A DNA stretch of 64,000 nucleotides from JANRIC01 sp033765345 (GCA_033765345.1 JANRIC010000107.1:1-64000), one strand, 5' to 3'. Positions 46,772-55,984 are shown, counted from the first letter of the stretch. Numbers and translations: made by a program. The notes: a model not told the origin generated them from the letters alone.

Positions 46772-46906
46772 GGGTTTATCAAAAGATTTTATTCCAAATT
46801 CCAAAACTGTTTTATCAAGTTGGTGATTGCCCTGAATGCACGAATAGATGTATTTTAATCGTGCATTCCTGGCAGCTGACCATTCCATTAAATGCATTTA
46901 ATTTGT

Positions 46907-48088
46907 CTAAACCACTTCAAACAATCCGGCTGCGCCCATGCCTCCACCTACGCACATGGTCACGACTACATACTTCACACCTCTTCTTTTGCCCTCGATC
47001 AAAGCGTGCCCTACCATACGTGCACCACTCATTCCGTAGGGGTGGCCGATAGAGATTGCCCCACCGTTGACATTGAGCAGTTCATTGGGGATACCGAGGC
47101 GTTCACGGCAGTAAATCACTTGCACGGCAAAGGCTTCATTTAATTCCCAGAGACCGATGTCATCCATTTTCAGGTTGTGTTGTTTGAGCAATTTAGGAAC
47201 AGCAAAGACTGGTCCGATGCCCATTTCATCGGGTTCACAACCTGCTACGGCCATTCCGCGATAGATTCCCAGTGCTTGTAAGCCCTTTTGTTCGGCGAGT
47301 TTGCTTTCCATGACCACACAGGCAGAAGCTCCGTCGGAAAGTTGGCTGGCATTTCCGGCGGTGATGGTACCCCCTTCGTTGACGAGCTTGAGAGAGGCAA
47401 GTGCTTCCAGGGTTGTTTCAGGGCGATTGCCTTCATCTTTGCCTAGGGTCATTTCGTGGTAGGTAGTTTCTTTGGTTTCTTTATTAAAAATGCTCATTGT
47501 GGTAGTCACAGGGATAATTTCATCGTCAAACTTTCCGGCAAGTTGAGCGGCTGCGGTACGTTGCTGACTTTGCAGACCGTACTCGTCTTGTGTTTCTCTG
47601 GAAATGCCATAACGTTTGGCGACTATTTCGGCAGTCTGGAGCATGGGCATGTATACGTCCTTATGCTTGGCTACCAAAGCCTTATCAAAAATGCGGTAAG
47701 TGTTCATTTTTTCATTTTGCACGAGACTGATAGAATCCAGACCACCCGCTACGACGATTTGCATACCATCTATCATAATCTGTTTGGCGGCCGTGGCAAT
47801 GGCCATCATGCCAGAGGAGCACTGCCGGTCGATGGTCATCCCGGCAACGGTCACCGGAAGCCCACCAGCAAGCGCAGTGAGGCGGCCGACGTTGGGGCTG
47901 GCAGTTCCTTGTGGCAAGGCACAACCCATGATACAATCGTCCACCTCAGCGGGGTTTATTCCGGCTTTTTTGACGGCTGCCTCGATAGCCCACCCACCCA
48001 GGGTAGGGGCATTGGTATTGTTGAATGCACCTTTGTAGGCTTTGCCGATTCCGGTGCGGGCTGTAGATACAATTACTGCTTCTTTCAT
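46907..48088 (-). CDS. Acetyl-CoA C-acyltransferase (thiolase)
   Basis: 393 residues. Catalytic Cys90 (DRQCSSGM), His349 (SIGHPYGMSG) and Cys379 (TMCVGGGMGAAG), with the loops expected of a degradative or biosynthetic thiolase. It cleaves 3-ketoacyl-CoA or condenses acyl-CoA, as part of fatty acid beta-oxidation. The partner multifunctional protein (FadJ-like) and acyl-CoA dehydrogenase are not in this window. Confidence 0.95.
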   Translation of the reverse strand: MKEAVIVSTARTGIGKAYKGAFNNTNAPTLGGWAIEAAVKKAGINPAEVDDCIMGCALPQGTASPNVGRLTALAGGLPVTVAGMTIDRQCSSGMMAIATAAKQIMIDGMQIVVAGGLDSISLVQNEKMNTYRIFDKALVAKHKDVYMPMLQTAEIVAKRYGISRETQDEYGLQSQQRTAAAQLAGKFDDEIIPVTTTMSIFNKETKETTYHEMTLGKDEGNRPETTLEALASLKLVNEGGTITAGNASQLSDGASACVVMESKLAEQKGLQALGIYRGMAVAGCEPDEMGIGPVFAVPKLLKQHNLKMDDIGLWELNEAFAVQVIYCRERLGIPNELLNVNGGAISIGHPYGMSGARMVGHALIEGKRRGVKYVVVTMCVGGGMGAAGLFEVV

Positions 48089-48672
48089 AAAATTATTGAT
48101 GTATTGATGAAATAAAAATAGGACTAAAAACTCGAATATTTTTCAGGAATCAAATGATAAAGCTCCAAAATTTAGCGATAAAATGCAATTTATTTGTCGG
48201 CAGGACTGCAAATTCATTTTTTTAAGGTCTGAAAAGGGTTTAGGAAAGAGATCATTGAGAAAAAAAACCTCCAATTTGCAGTAAAAAACCTCCAACTTGC
48301 GCTTAAAACGGTCAAATTTGCGGAAAATCATTTCAAATTTGCGTTCTGAAAGGTCAAATTTGCAGTAAAAAACATCAAATTTGCTCTCTAAAAGATCAAG
48401 GTTGAGGTAAAAAACATCAAATTTGATTAAAAAAACATCAAAAAGCTCTTTCTAAAGGTCAATGAGGAGCTAAAAAACATCAAAAAGCTGTTCTTGGAGA
48501 TCAATGAGGAGCTAAAAAACATCAAAAAGCTGTTTTAAAACCTAAAGTTTGGGGTAAAAAACCTCAAGTTTACCCTCTGAAACCTCAAATTTGGGTTAAA
48601 GAACATTCTATGCAGAAAACTTAGAGAATCCAAGCATTTTTTCGTATTTTTAAAATCTAAAAAAAACAACCT
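48089..48672. other. Intergenic region containing a 21-nt repeat array
   Basis: 584 bp between the thiolase gene and the PIN toxin-antitoxin pair. Most of it is the 21-nt array described separately; the first about 170 bp are AT-rich single-copy sequence. A 62-codon frame on the minus strand (48143-48331) is open only because the repeat period is a multiple of three. Confidence 0.85.
48258..48610. repeat. Degenerate 21-nt tandem repeat, about 16-17 units
   Basis: The plus-strand unit is roughly AAAAAACATCAAATTTGCNCT, and an anchor dinucleotide (mostly TC) recurs at 48270, 48291, 48312 and so on to 48606, exactly every 21 bases for 16 steps with no insertion or deletion. Units alternate between two types, giving a 42-bp higher period; two 35-nt stretches (48458-48492 and 48500-48534) differ at only one base. 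Read on the minus strand, each unit encodes a heptad such as KFDVFYC, KLEVFYC or LFDVF-stop-L, with TAG stops in five or so units. There are no spacers, so it is not CRISPR. Each A-tract recurs every two helical turns. Confidence 0.93.
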
Positions 48673-48882
48673 ATGAAAATAGTAACTTTAAATATTTATC
48701 AAGAGAGTGATTGGGAGTTATTAGAATTACTTTTGCAAAGGCTTCATATTGAATTTGTAGAAGAAACCAATCAGCCCAAAAATATATCCCAAAAACCATC
48801 AGGTTTTATCCTGGATTTGTTAAATAAGCCTTTAAAAATAAATCATTTTAAGCCCCTTGGGAGAGACGAAATTTATGAATAA
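48673..48882 (+). CDS. Antitoxin-like small protein upstream of a PIN toxin
   Basis: 69 residues. A short N-terminal part (MKIVTLNIYQESDWELLELLL) and a Pro/Lys-rich C-terminus that could fold on binding. No family is recognised. Its last 8 bases overlap the PIN gene (ATGAATAA), the classic arrangement of a toxin-antitoxin operon, so the role as antitoxin is inferred from position and size. Confidence 0.75.
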   Translation: MKIVTLNIYQESDWELLELLLQRLHIEFVEETNQPKNISQKPSGFILDLLNKPLKINHFKPLGRDEIYE

Positions 48883-49285
48883 GGTTTTTGTAGATACTAA
48901 TATCTGGCTTTATGGATTTATCGAGTCCCAAGATCAGGAAAAAAATGTAAAGGCTAAGAATCTAATTCTAAACCAAGAACTTATCGTAATCAGTAATCAA
49001 ATCATAGCAGAAGTAAGCGTTAATTTGCTGAAAAAGTCAAATTTAGTAGAAAAGGATTTACAACAGCTTATTCTTTCTTTCTACGACAATTACCACGTCG
49101 TCTCGATTCAAGAGGCAGAATATCTAAAAGCATCCGCATTAAGAGAAAAATTTAGCTTGTCATTTTGGGATAGTTTTATAATTGCCACAGCTTTGATTAG
49201 TGACTGTACAACATTATTCACCGAAGATTTAAGCCATTTACAAGTTTTTGAAGGTAAATTGACCATCAAAAACCCCTTTATATAA
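48875..49285 (+). CDS. PIN domain toxin (VapC-like ribonuclease)
   Basis: 136 residues from ATG 48875. PIN signature: VDTNIWLYGF with Asp7, Glu in IIAEVSVNLL, Asp in SFWDSFIIATAL, and Asp in FTEDLSHL, the four acidic residues of the metal site. VapC toxins cut tRNA or rRNA and are blocked by the cognate antitoxin. Translational coupling with the upstream gene is expected from the 8-bp overlap. Confidence 0.92.
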   Translation: MNKVFVDTNIWLYGFIESQDQEKNVKAKNLILNQELIVISNQIIAEVSVNLLKKSNLVEKDLQQLILSFYDNYHVVSIQEAEYLKASALREKFSLSFWDSFIIATALISDCTTLFTEDLSHLQVFEGKLTIKNPFI

Positions 49286-49320
49286 ATAAATGCCTTGATG
49301 CTTTCAACCCAATTCCAATT

Positions 49321-49375
49321 CCCTGGTCTGTGGCACGCAGTCCAGGGCTACTGGTCCTTGTGCCACAGACCAGGG
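49321..49375. repeat. 16-bp perfect inverted repeat with internal small stem
   Basis: Arms CCCTGGTCTGTGGCAC (49321-49336) and its complement (49360-49375) flank a 23-base centre that can form a further CCAG/CTGG stem. It lies between the PIN toxin and the helicase gene. There is no T-run, so it is not a simple terminator. It may be a REP- or MITE-like element. Confidence 0.9.
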
Positions 49376-49553
49376 ATAAAGAATCTTTCTATATCCCTAC
49401 TTCCCATTCCAACTGACAAGTATTATTTTTGCGCCGTAAAAAATAATTGTAAATACAAACAATGTGCTTTTACAAACGTTTGTGTTCAAAGAAGAATAAA
49501 ATCCATACAATTAGGGTTATACATAATATACTACACACTTAAAATATACGAGT

Positions 49554-50825
49554 TTGACTTTTGATGAATTAAATCTTAACCCAACTTTGCTGGAAGGTTT
49601 GGAAGCAATGGGTTTTCGGGAGGCCACTCCCATTCAGGAACAGGCGATTCCGATGATTTTAGAAAATAAAGACATTATCGCTACTGCACAAACTGGTACG
49701 GGTAAAACCGCTGCTTTTCTGCTACCAGTACTTAACAAACTAGCTTCTCGTGAAAGCACCGAGACCACCCACATCAACACGCTGGTTGTTGTTCCTACCC
49801 GCGAGTTGGCAGGCCAGATCGATAAGATGCTTCAGGGTTTTGCCTATTACATTCCGATTAGCTCTATTGCTATGTATGGTGGGGTAGACGGAGCATCTTT
49901 TATCCAGCAGAAAAAGGCTTTTACAGAAGGAGCCGATATTATCATCTCCACCCCTGGTATTCTGATCTCGCATCTTAACATGAGTTATGTCAATTTTGAT
50001 CATTTAGAGCACTTTATTCTGGACGAAGGCGACAAGATGCTGGATATGGGTTTTTATAAGGATATTTTGAGGATTTCTAAATATTTGCCTGAAAGCCGCC
50101 AAACCCTCCTTTTTTCTGCGACGATGCCTCCCAAAATCAAAAAACTGGCTTCTGAAATCCTAAAAGAACCAGTACACGTAAGCACTTCTGCCATCAAACC
50201 CGCCACTGGAGTCACTCAGATCGCTTATGTGGTTTATGAGGAGCAAAAGATTCTATTGGCTAACCATATTCTAAAAGTCCATCAGCAGTTTAAAAGCATT
50301 ATAATTTTTTGTAGCCGCAAAACTACGGTCAAAAGCTTGCTGTTGGATCTCAAAGAGTCAGGTTTCTCAGCTTGTGAGATTCATTCGGATCTTGAGCAAC
50401 GTGAGCGCGAACAAATCGTTCAGGACTTCAAAAACCGCAAATACCGTATTCTGATTGGTACAGATGTGATCTCTCGTGGGTTAGACATTGACGGCATTGA
50501 TTTGGTGATCAATTATGAAGTGCCTCAAAACTCTGACGAATACGTACACCGGGTAGGTCGTACGGCCAGACATTCATCCACAGGGTTGGGCTATGCTTTT
50601 ACCTTTATCAGCGAAAAAGAGCAGTATAAATTTATACGAATTGAGAAGGAACTAGATATCGAGGTGACTCGCTTTGAACCTCCAGGTTATATCGGCGAGG
50701 GTCCTAAACTAGCCGAACCCAAGGCATTTAGAGAATCCAAACCTTATAAAGAGAGAGACCAAGTAAAAAACGGGAAAAACGGAAAAAACCCCAAGAGGAA
50801 ATTCTTTAGAAAAAAGAACGCTTAG
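49554..50825 (+). CDS. DEAD-box-family RNA helicase with DEGD motif II
   Basis: 423 residues. Q motif with ATPIQEQAIP, Walker A AQTGTGKT (45-52), PTRELAGQ, SATMP, and HRVGRTAR. Motif II reads Asp157-Glu158-Gly159-Asp160 (DEGD) in place of DEAD; the catalytic Asp and Glu are kept. Motif Ib reads STPGIL instead of TPGRL. C-terminal 40 residues are Lys/Arg-rich for RNA binding. It is ATP-dependent and probably acts in ribosome assembly or RNA decay. The start codon is TTG, with a leader of about 270 bp upstream. Confidence 0.94.
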   Translation: MTFDELNLNPTLLEGLEAMGFREATPIQEQAIPMILENKDIIATAQTGTGKTAAFLLPVLNKLASRESTETTHINTLVVVPTRELAGQIDKMLQGFAYYIPISSIAMYGGVDGASFIQQKKAFTEGADIIISTPGILISHLNMSYVNFDHLEHFILDEGDKMLDMGFYKDILRISKYLPESRQTLLFSATMPPKIKKLASEILKEPVHVSTSAIKPATGVTQIAYVVYEEQKILLANHILKVHQQFKSIIIFCSRKTTVKSLLLDLKESGFSACEIHSDLEQREREQIVQDFKNRKYRILIGTDVISRGLDIDGIDLVINYEVPQNSDEYVHRVGRTARHSSTGLGYAFTFISEKEQYKFIRIEKELDIEVTRFEPPGYIGEGPKLAEPKAFRESKPYKERDQVKNGKNGKNPKRKFFRKKNA

Positions 50826-50931
50826 TGGGCAGGGAGTCTGGAGTGAAGAGCTAGGAGTCGGATATACGATCAATCCACGGGATTCAGGCATAACTACTCC
50901 TTGCAAAAAAACTCCCTAATCACCCTAAAAT

Positions 50932-53091
50932 CTAGGCTACAAAAATCAAATCCATGGTGCGTTTTTCTAAGTTGGTATCTTTGACACGTACTTTGACGGC
51001 ATCCCCGAAGCTAATTACCCGTTGCGTTTTTTTGCCTACAATGCGGTAGTTATCGGCATCTAGTTCATAGAAATCATCAAGAATATCACTCATACGCACC
51101 ATTCCTTCGCACTTGGTTTCAAGGATTTCTACATAAACTCCCCACTCGGTCACACCAGTTACTACGCCATCAAAATCTTTATTTTCAATTCTTTGCATAT
51201 ATTCTACCTGTTTGTATTTGATAGAGGCGCGTTCGGCATCAGCGGCTCTTTTTTCCATATCAGTAGAATGGCGGCATTTCTCTTCAAATTCGGCTTTATT
51301 GGCACTGCTTTTTGCGTCCAGGTAGCGTTGGAGGAGGCGGTGTGCCATCATATCCGGGTATCGCCGAATGGGCGAAGTAAAGTGGGTGTAATGTGCAAAA
51401 GCCAGTCCGAAATGCCCTATGGATTCGGTGCTGTAGCGTGCTTTTGCCATCGTGCGAATGGCCAATGATTGTAAAACACTTTGCTGAGGCGTGCCCGTGG
51501 TGCGGTCTACCAGATGATTGATAGAGCTGGCGACTGCTTTGCCCTTGACGGCAATATCGAAGCCGAATTTTTTGGCAAATACTGAAAAGTTTTGAAGTTT
51601 TTCTTCGTCGGGTTTTTCGTGAATACGGTAGACCATAGTTTTTTCCTTTTCGTCTTCCTGCATTTTTTGTACAAATTCGGCTACTTTTTTATTGGCCAGC
51701 AGCATAAATTCCTCGATGAGTTTATGGGCATCCTTGCGTTCTTTGATATAAATACCGATTGGATTGCCGTATTCATCCAGTTTGAATTTGACTTCGGGGG
51801 TATCGAAGTTGATGGCTCCGGAGCGGAAGCGTTGTTCGTTGAGTTTTTTAGCCAATTCATTCAAAAGGATAAGCTCCTGGTGAAAATCTCCCTGACCGCT
51901 TTCTAGTACTTCTTGTGCCTCTTCATAGCTGAATCGGCGGTCGGAATGGATAATCGTTCGTCCGAACCATTCAGCGATTACCTGCCCTTCTTCATCTATT
52001 TGAAAGACGGCTGAGAAAGTAAGTCGGTCTTCGTGTGGTCGTAGCGAGCAAAGGTCATTGGAAAGTTTTTCGGGGAGCATCGGAATGACCCTGTCTACGA
52101 GGTAAACCGAGGTAGCGCGGCGGGAGGCTTCTTTTTCTAGTGCGGTATTGGGGCGTACATAATGGGTGACATCGGCAATGTGCACGCCAATTTCCCAGAG
52201 GTTGTCTTTAATTTTTCGGATAGAAAGTGCGTCATCAAAATCTTTGGCATCCGCAGGGTCAATGGTAAAAGTGGTAATAGCTCTGAAATCCCTTCTTTTG
52301 GCGATTTCGGTCTTAGTGACTTTGGATTGAATCTTATCACTTTCTTCGAGTACTTCGGGTGGGAAGCGTAGGGGCAGGTCAAATTCAGCCATGATGGCGT
52401 GCATTTCGGTTTCGTGTTCGCCGGCCTTGCCCAATACCTCGATGACTTCCCCGACGGGGCTATTTTTTTCATCGTGCCATTCTTTGATTTTGACGATTAC
52501 CTTGTCGCCGTTTTTGGCATGATTGGTAGCTTTATTGGGAATGAAGATATCGAGGTGCATTTTTTTATTGTCGGCAATCACAAAAGCATATCTTTCGGAA
52601 AGTTCGATCTTGCCCACGAACTCATCCCGCCGCCTCTCGAGAATTTCCAATACTTCACCTTCGGGTCTTTTGCCTCCGGATTGTTTATAGACTTGTACTT
52701 TCACGCGGTCGCCGTCTAGGGCAAAGCGAAGGTCATCACTATTGACCCATACGTCTTCTTCAAGTCCTTCACAAATAATAAAAGCAAAACGAGGATTTAC
52801 AAAATCCACGACTCCTTCGAAGATTTCGCCGATTTGGTTGGCTTTAAAACTCCCGTCTTGGGTCATTTTAATGGCATTGGATTCGGCGAGTGCTTCTAGT
52901 TCTTCTACCACCTTTAGTTTGGCGGTTTTATCTCCTACTTGGAGGTTTCTGAATATTTGTTTGATTGAAAAAGCTTTGTTTGTATTTTCAAAAAATAAAT
53001 TACGGAGCAGGTCTCTGAAATTTTTTTCTTTTTTCTTCTTGCTTTTAGTTTTGCTTTGGGTAGGCTTGGTAGTTTTAGTTTTTTTTGTCAT
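50932..53091 (-). CDS. rnr: Ribonuclease R
   Basis: 719 residues. Lys/Thr-rich tail (about 1-25), helix-turn-helix-like segment, cold-shock domains, RNB catalytic domain with DPADAKDFDDAL (the catalytic Asp residues), PIRRYPDMMAHRLLQ, and a C-terminal S1 domain with FDGVVTGVTEWGVYVEI. It degrades structured RNA 3' to 5', including mRNA and rRNA fragments. It converges with the helicase gene, with a 106-bp gap. Confidence 0.96.
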   Translation of the reverse strand: MTKKTKTTKPTQSKTKSKKKKEKNFRDLLRNLFFENTNKAFSIKQIFRNLQVGDKTAKLKVVEELEALAESNAIKMTQDGSFKANQIGEIFEGVVDFVNPRFAFIICEGLEEDVWVNSDDLRFALDGDRVKVQVYKQSGGKRPEGEVLEILERRRDEFVGKIELSERYAFVIADNKKMHLDIFIPNKATNHAKNGDKVIVKIKEWHDEKNSPVGEVIEVLGKAGEHETEMHAIMAEFDLPLRFPPEVLEESDKIQSKVTKTEIAKRRDFRAITTFTIDPADAKDFDDALSIRKIKDNLWEIGVHIADVTHYVRPNTALEKEASRRATSVYLVDRVIPMLPEKLSNDLCSLRPHEDRLTFSAVFQIDEEGQVIAEWFGRTIIHSDRRFSYEEAQEVLESGQGDFHQELILLNELAKKLNEQRFRSGAINFDTPEVKFKLDEYGNPIGIYIKERKDAHKLIEEFMLLANKKVAEFVQKMQEDEKEKTMVYRIHEKPDEEKLQNFSVFAKKFGFDIAVKGKAVASSINHLVDRTTGTPQQSVLQSLAIRTMAKARYSTESIGHFGLAFAHYTHFTSPIRRYPDMMAHRLLQRYLDAKSSANKAEFEEKCRHSTDMEKRAADAERASIKYKQVEYMQRIENKDFDGVVTGVTEWGVYVEILETKCEGMVRMSDILDDFYELDADNYRIVGKKTQRVISFGDAVKVRVKDTNLEKRTMDLIFVA

Positions 53092-53122
53092 CTTCTTTGT
53101 AGCTTTTTATACCATAAAAATC

Positions 53123-54958
53123 TCAGGATCGCTGTTTGAGCCTTCTTCTCAAGAGTGCCTTTCGGATGTCATCTAGAGTTCCTTTGGGAATAGAATCAAT
53201 GAGTTTTTTGGTATAATCTGTTTTTTGAGTTTCATAGATTTCTTCGGCATAATCAATTTCTTCGATTTTGCCTTTATTCATGACGATGATCCTATCTGAC
53301 ATAAATTTGACCACTGACAGGTCGTGAGAAATAAATATATAAGTCAGTTGGAATTTTTCTTTTAATTCATTGAGCAGATTAAGCACTTGTGCCTGCACCG
53401 ATACATCGAGGGCAGAAACAGACTCATCGGCAATGATAAATTTGGGATTAAGAGATAAGGTACGGGCGATGGCAATTCGCTGCCGCTGCCCTCCGGAGAA
53501 TTCGTGGGGATAACGATTAAAATGGTCAGCCTGAAGATTGACGGTTTCCAGGAGTTCAATCACTTTTTCTTTACGTTCTTTGTTATTATCCAATACTTTA
53601 TGGAGGCGCATTGGCTCCATGATGATTTCTCCGATGGTGATTCTGGGGTTGAGTGCCGAATAAGGGTCTTGAAAGATAATCTGCATATCCCTACGCAGTC
53701 TGCGGATTTCTCTTTTTCCGATTTTGCTGATGTCTCGCCCTTCAAAGATGACCTTGCCATCGGTAGGCTCGACCAGGCGTAGGATGGCACGTCCGAGGGT
53801 AGTTTTGCCGCAGCCCGACTCACCGACCAGCCCGATGGTTTCGCCGGGGTATACTTTAAAACTGACATCATCCACGGCTTTGACAAAACTTTTGGAGATA
53901 CCAAAGATACCTTTCCGGATAGGGAAATAGGTTTTTAGGTTTTGAACTTCCAGGATGGGTTTTTTTCGAAAAAGTTCGTCATAGCGTTCTTGCATTTCAT
54001 CCTCGGTCAGGAAGTTAAAAAGTAAGGCTTCCCCGACGGATGCGTATTTGTGGTTTTTTTTCTCGCGTACTTCTCCATTTTCGTCTATTTCCATAAAATC
54101 ACTGATGGTAGGCAACACCTTCATTTTGATGTCCAGGCGGGGTCTACAAGCCAACAATCCTTTGGTGTATGGGTTTTTGGGATCGTCAAAAATATTCCAA
54201 GTATCGTTGGTTTCCATGATTTTACCACGATACATGACCATTACCCGGTCGGCAATTTCGGCGATTACTCCCAGATCGTGGGTAATAAATATGATAGTCA
54301 TATCTTCTTCTTCCCGCAGATATTGAAACAGCTCTAGGATGGTTTTCTGCACAGTCACGTCCAGAGCTGTGGTGGGTTCATCAGCAATGAGGATAGAAGG
54401 GTTGCAGCTAAGAGCCATAGCAATCATGACCCTTTGTTTTTGACCGCCTGAGATTTCGTGGGGATAGGAGTTAAATTTTCTTTCGGGTTCAGGGAGTCTA
54501 ACTTTTTTAAAAAGCTCAATCGTTCTTTCTTTGGCTTCTTTTTGGCTTATATTTTTTTCGTGCAATAAGATTGCTTCCATCACCTGATTGCCACAGGTGT
54601 ATACAGGATTAAGAGAAGTCATGGGCTCCTGAAAAATCATGGCGATTTCTCTGCCTCTGATTTGTCGTAGTTCTTTGGGGGCTAGGCGGCAAAGGTCTAT
54701 CTTGCCGAAGTTTTTAGAATTAAAAATAATTTCTCCTGAAGTAATTTTACCAGAAGGTTTAGGGATCAGCCCCATGGTTGCTAGGGCGGTGACGGATTTG
54801 CCGGAGCCAGATTCGCCGACAATGCCGAGGGCTTCCCCTTTTTTGACTTCAAAACTAATTTTTTTAATTGCGCTTATAGGTCCTTCTTCGGAATCGAAGC
54901 AGACTTCCAGATTTTTGATTTCAAGTATATTTTCCGAATTGGAATTGTTGAAAGACAT
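53123..54958 (-). CDS. Fused ABC transporter ATPase of the dipeptide/oligopeptide type
   Basis: 611 residues with two complete ABC cassettes (DppD-DppF order). The first has Walker A GESGSGKS, signature ISGGQKQR and Walker B ILIADEPTTALD; the second has GESGCGKT, FSGGQRQR and FIIADESVSALD. Each cassette has the extra C-terminal oligopeptide domain segment (KNPYTKGLLACRP, TDYTKKLIDSIP). Permease and binding-protein genes are absent nearby, so the subunits must be encoded elsewhere. The substrate is unknown. Confidence 0.95.
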   Translation of the reverse strand: MSFNNSNSENILEIKNLEVCFDSEEGPISAIKKISFEVKKGEALGIVGESGSGKSVTALATMGLIPKPSGKITSGEIIFNSKNFGKIDLCRLAPKELRQIRGREIAMIFQEPMTSLNPVYTCGNQVMEAILLHEKNISQKEAKERTIELFKKVRLPEPERKFNSYPHEISGGQKQRVMIAMALSCNPSILIADEPTTALDVTVQKTILELFQYLREEEDMTIIFITHDLGVIAEIADRVMVMYRGKIMETNDTWNIFDDPKNPYTKGLLACRPRLDIKMKVLPTISDFMEIDENGEVREKKNHKYASVGEALLFNFLTEDEMQERYDELFRKKPILEVQNLKTYFPIRKGIFGISKSFVKAVDDVSFKVYPGETIGLVGESGCGKTTLGRAILRLVEPTDGKVIFEGRDISKIGKREIRRLRRDMQIIFQDPYSALNPRITIGEIIMEPMRLHKVLDNNKERKEKVIELLETVNLQADHFNRYPHEFSGGQRQRIAIARTLSLNPKFIIADESVSALDVSVQAQVLNLLNELKEKFQLTYIFISHDLSVVKFMSDRIIVMNKGKIEEIDYAEEIYETQKTDYTKKLIDSIPKGTLDDIRKALLRRRLKQRS

Positions 54959-55064
54959 ATTTTGGTTTAAATAATCATTATCTTAATTTTGAAACAAATT
55001 CCAGCTAATCAAAGCTAAAAATGGCAGATTAGCAAGGATTTTAAGGGATTTGTATCCTCGATGA

Positions 55065-55469
55065 TCAGGTGTGCAATATTCCTTCCAAATTTAAAATCTC
55101 TATTTGGGTCAGGTGTTCTTCACGAATACTTTCGGGTACAAAAATGAATTTTTTGTCGTAAATTTGATCGTTTAGGTAATAGCTTACCCAGTATTCATTA
55201 TAGAGGTGAAATACTTCGGGTACGATTCGTTCTATTTGGGCATAGCTTTTGGGTTCGAGAATACTAATGTGTTGCCGGATGATGGAAGTTTTTTGTTTTT
55301 GATCATCTTTAAAGCCGTATCCTTTGGAAGTAATCAGTATGTTTTTGAGTGCGAAATCATTGTTATTAATCAGATAAACGCTCCATTCTTGTGCTTCCAA
55401 ACTATGAAAGGTTCTGGCAACAGCGGTATAAACTCCCTGCACACTGGGAAAATCAATATCTTGTTTCAT
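55065..55469 (-). CDS. Conserved-looking hypothetical protein
   Basis: 134 residues, no signal peptide, mostly beta with a helical start (QGVYTAVARTFHSLEAQEWSVYLINN, LKNILITSKGYGF, SYAQIERIVPEVFHLYNEYWVSYYLND). It reads as a coherent globular protein with good codon use. I recognise no family. It lies 75 bp from the divergent YraN gene. Confidence 0.7.
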   Translation of the reverse strand: MKQDIDFPSVQGVYTAVARTFHSLEAQEWSVYLINNNDFALKNILITSKGYGFKDDQKQKTSIIRQHISILEPKSYAQIERIVPEVFHLYNEYWVSYYLNDQIYDKKFIFVPESIREEHLTQIEILNLEGILHT

Positions 55470-55544
55470 GGGCAGTATGTATTAAAAGAAACCCAATTTT
55501 GTAAATTGAGAAAGAAATGACAACAAAAATATTAGCTGGAAGAT

Positions 55545-55901
55545 ATGCAAAAAAGCACTAAAGAAATCGGTAAACGAGGAGAAAATCTGGCTTTGCAGTA
55601 CATGACTGACAAAGGATATGATTTTATTACACAAAATTATCACTTTAGAAAGTCCGAAATAGATTTAATCTTTGTAAAAGACCTACTTTTGATTTTTGTA
55701 GAAGTAAAATATCGATCCAGTCAGGATTTTGGGCTTCCAGAAGAAATGGTCAGCGAAAAACAAAAAGACCTAATCTTGGAGGCAGCCGAAAATTATATTT
55801 TGGAAAATAACTGGAAATATGACATTCGTTTTGATATTATTTCTATTTTAGCCGTTAAAGATCAAGTGGAGATCAGTCATTTTGAAGATGCTTTTTATTA
55901 A
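55545..55901 (+). CDS. YraN family putative endonuclease (UPF0102)
   Basis: 118 residues. GKRGENLALQYMTDKGYDFITQNY, SEIDLIFVKDLLLIFVEVKYRSS and KQKDLILEAAENYIL match UPF0102/YraN, a PD-(D/E)xK-like fold with Asp in SEIDLI, Glu and Lys in VEVK. The family is associated with DNA repair or with natural DNA uptake in some bacteria, but the role is unsettled. Confidence 0.93.
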   Translation: MQKSTKEIGKRGENLALQYMTDKGYDFITQNYHFRKSEIDLIFVKDLLLIFVEVKYRSSQDFGLPEEMVSEKQKDLILEAAENYILENNWKYDIRFDIISILAVKDQVEISHFEDAFY

Positions 55902-55984
55902 TCGAACCCTTAATTTATTTCTTTGCATGCATCAAGGTTTAGTAGGTTTGCATATAATTAAAAATTTTATCGATAATTTTTGCC

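Noticed and set aside
48143..48331. 62-residue minus-strand protein within the repeat array
   Set aside because: Open only because the 21-nt period is divisible by three; further upstream units contain TAG stops in the same frame.
48258..48610. CRISPR array
   Set aside because: The repeats are 21 nt, directly adjacent with no spacers, and diverged; no cas genes are near.
49472..49483. ACAAACGTTTGT palindrome as an operator for the helicase gene
   Set aside because: Only 12 bp in AT-rich DNA and no known regulator match; likely chance.
49295..49564. 89-codon plus-strand frame across the palindrome before the helicase
   Set aside because: It is made of the inverted repeat and overlaps the helicase start; no protein family is visible.
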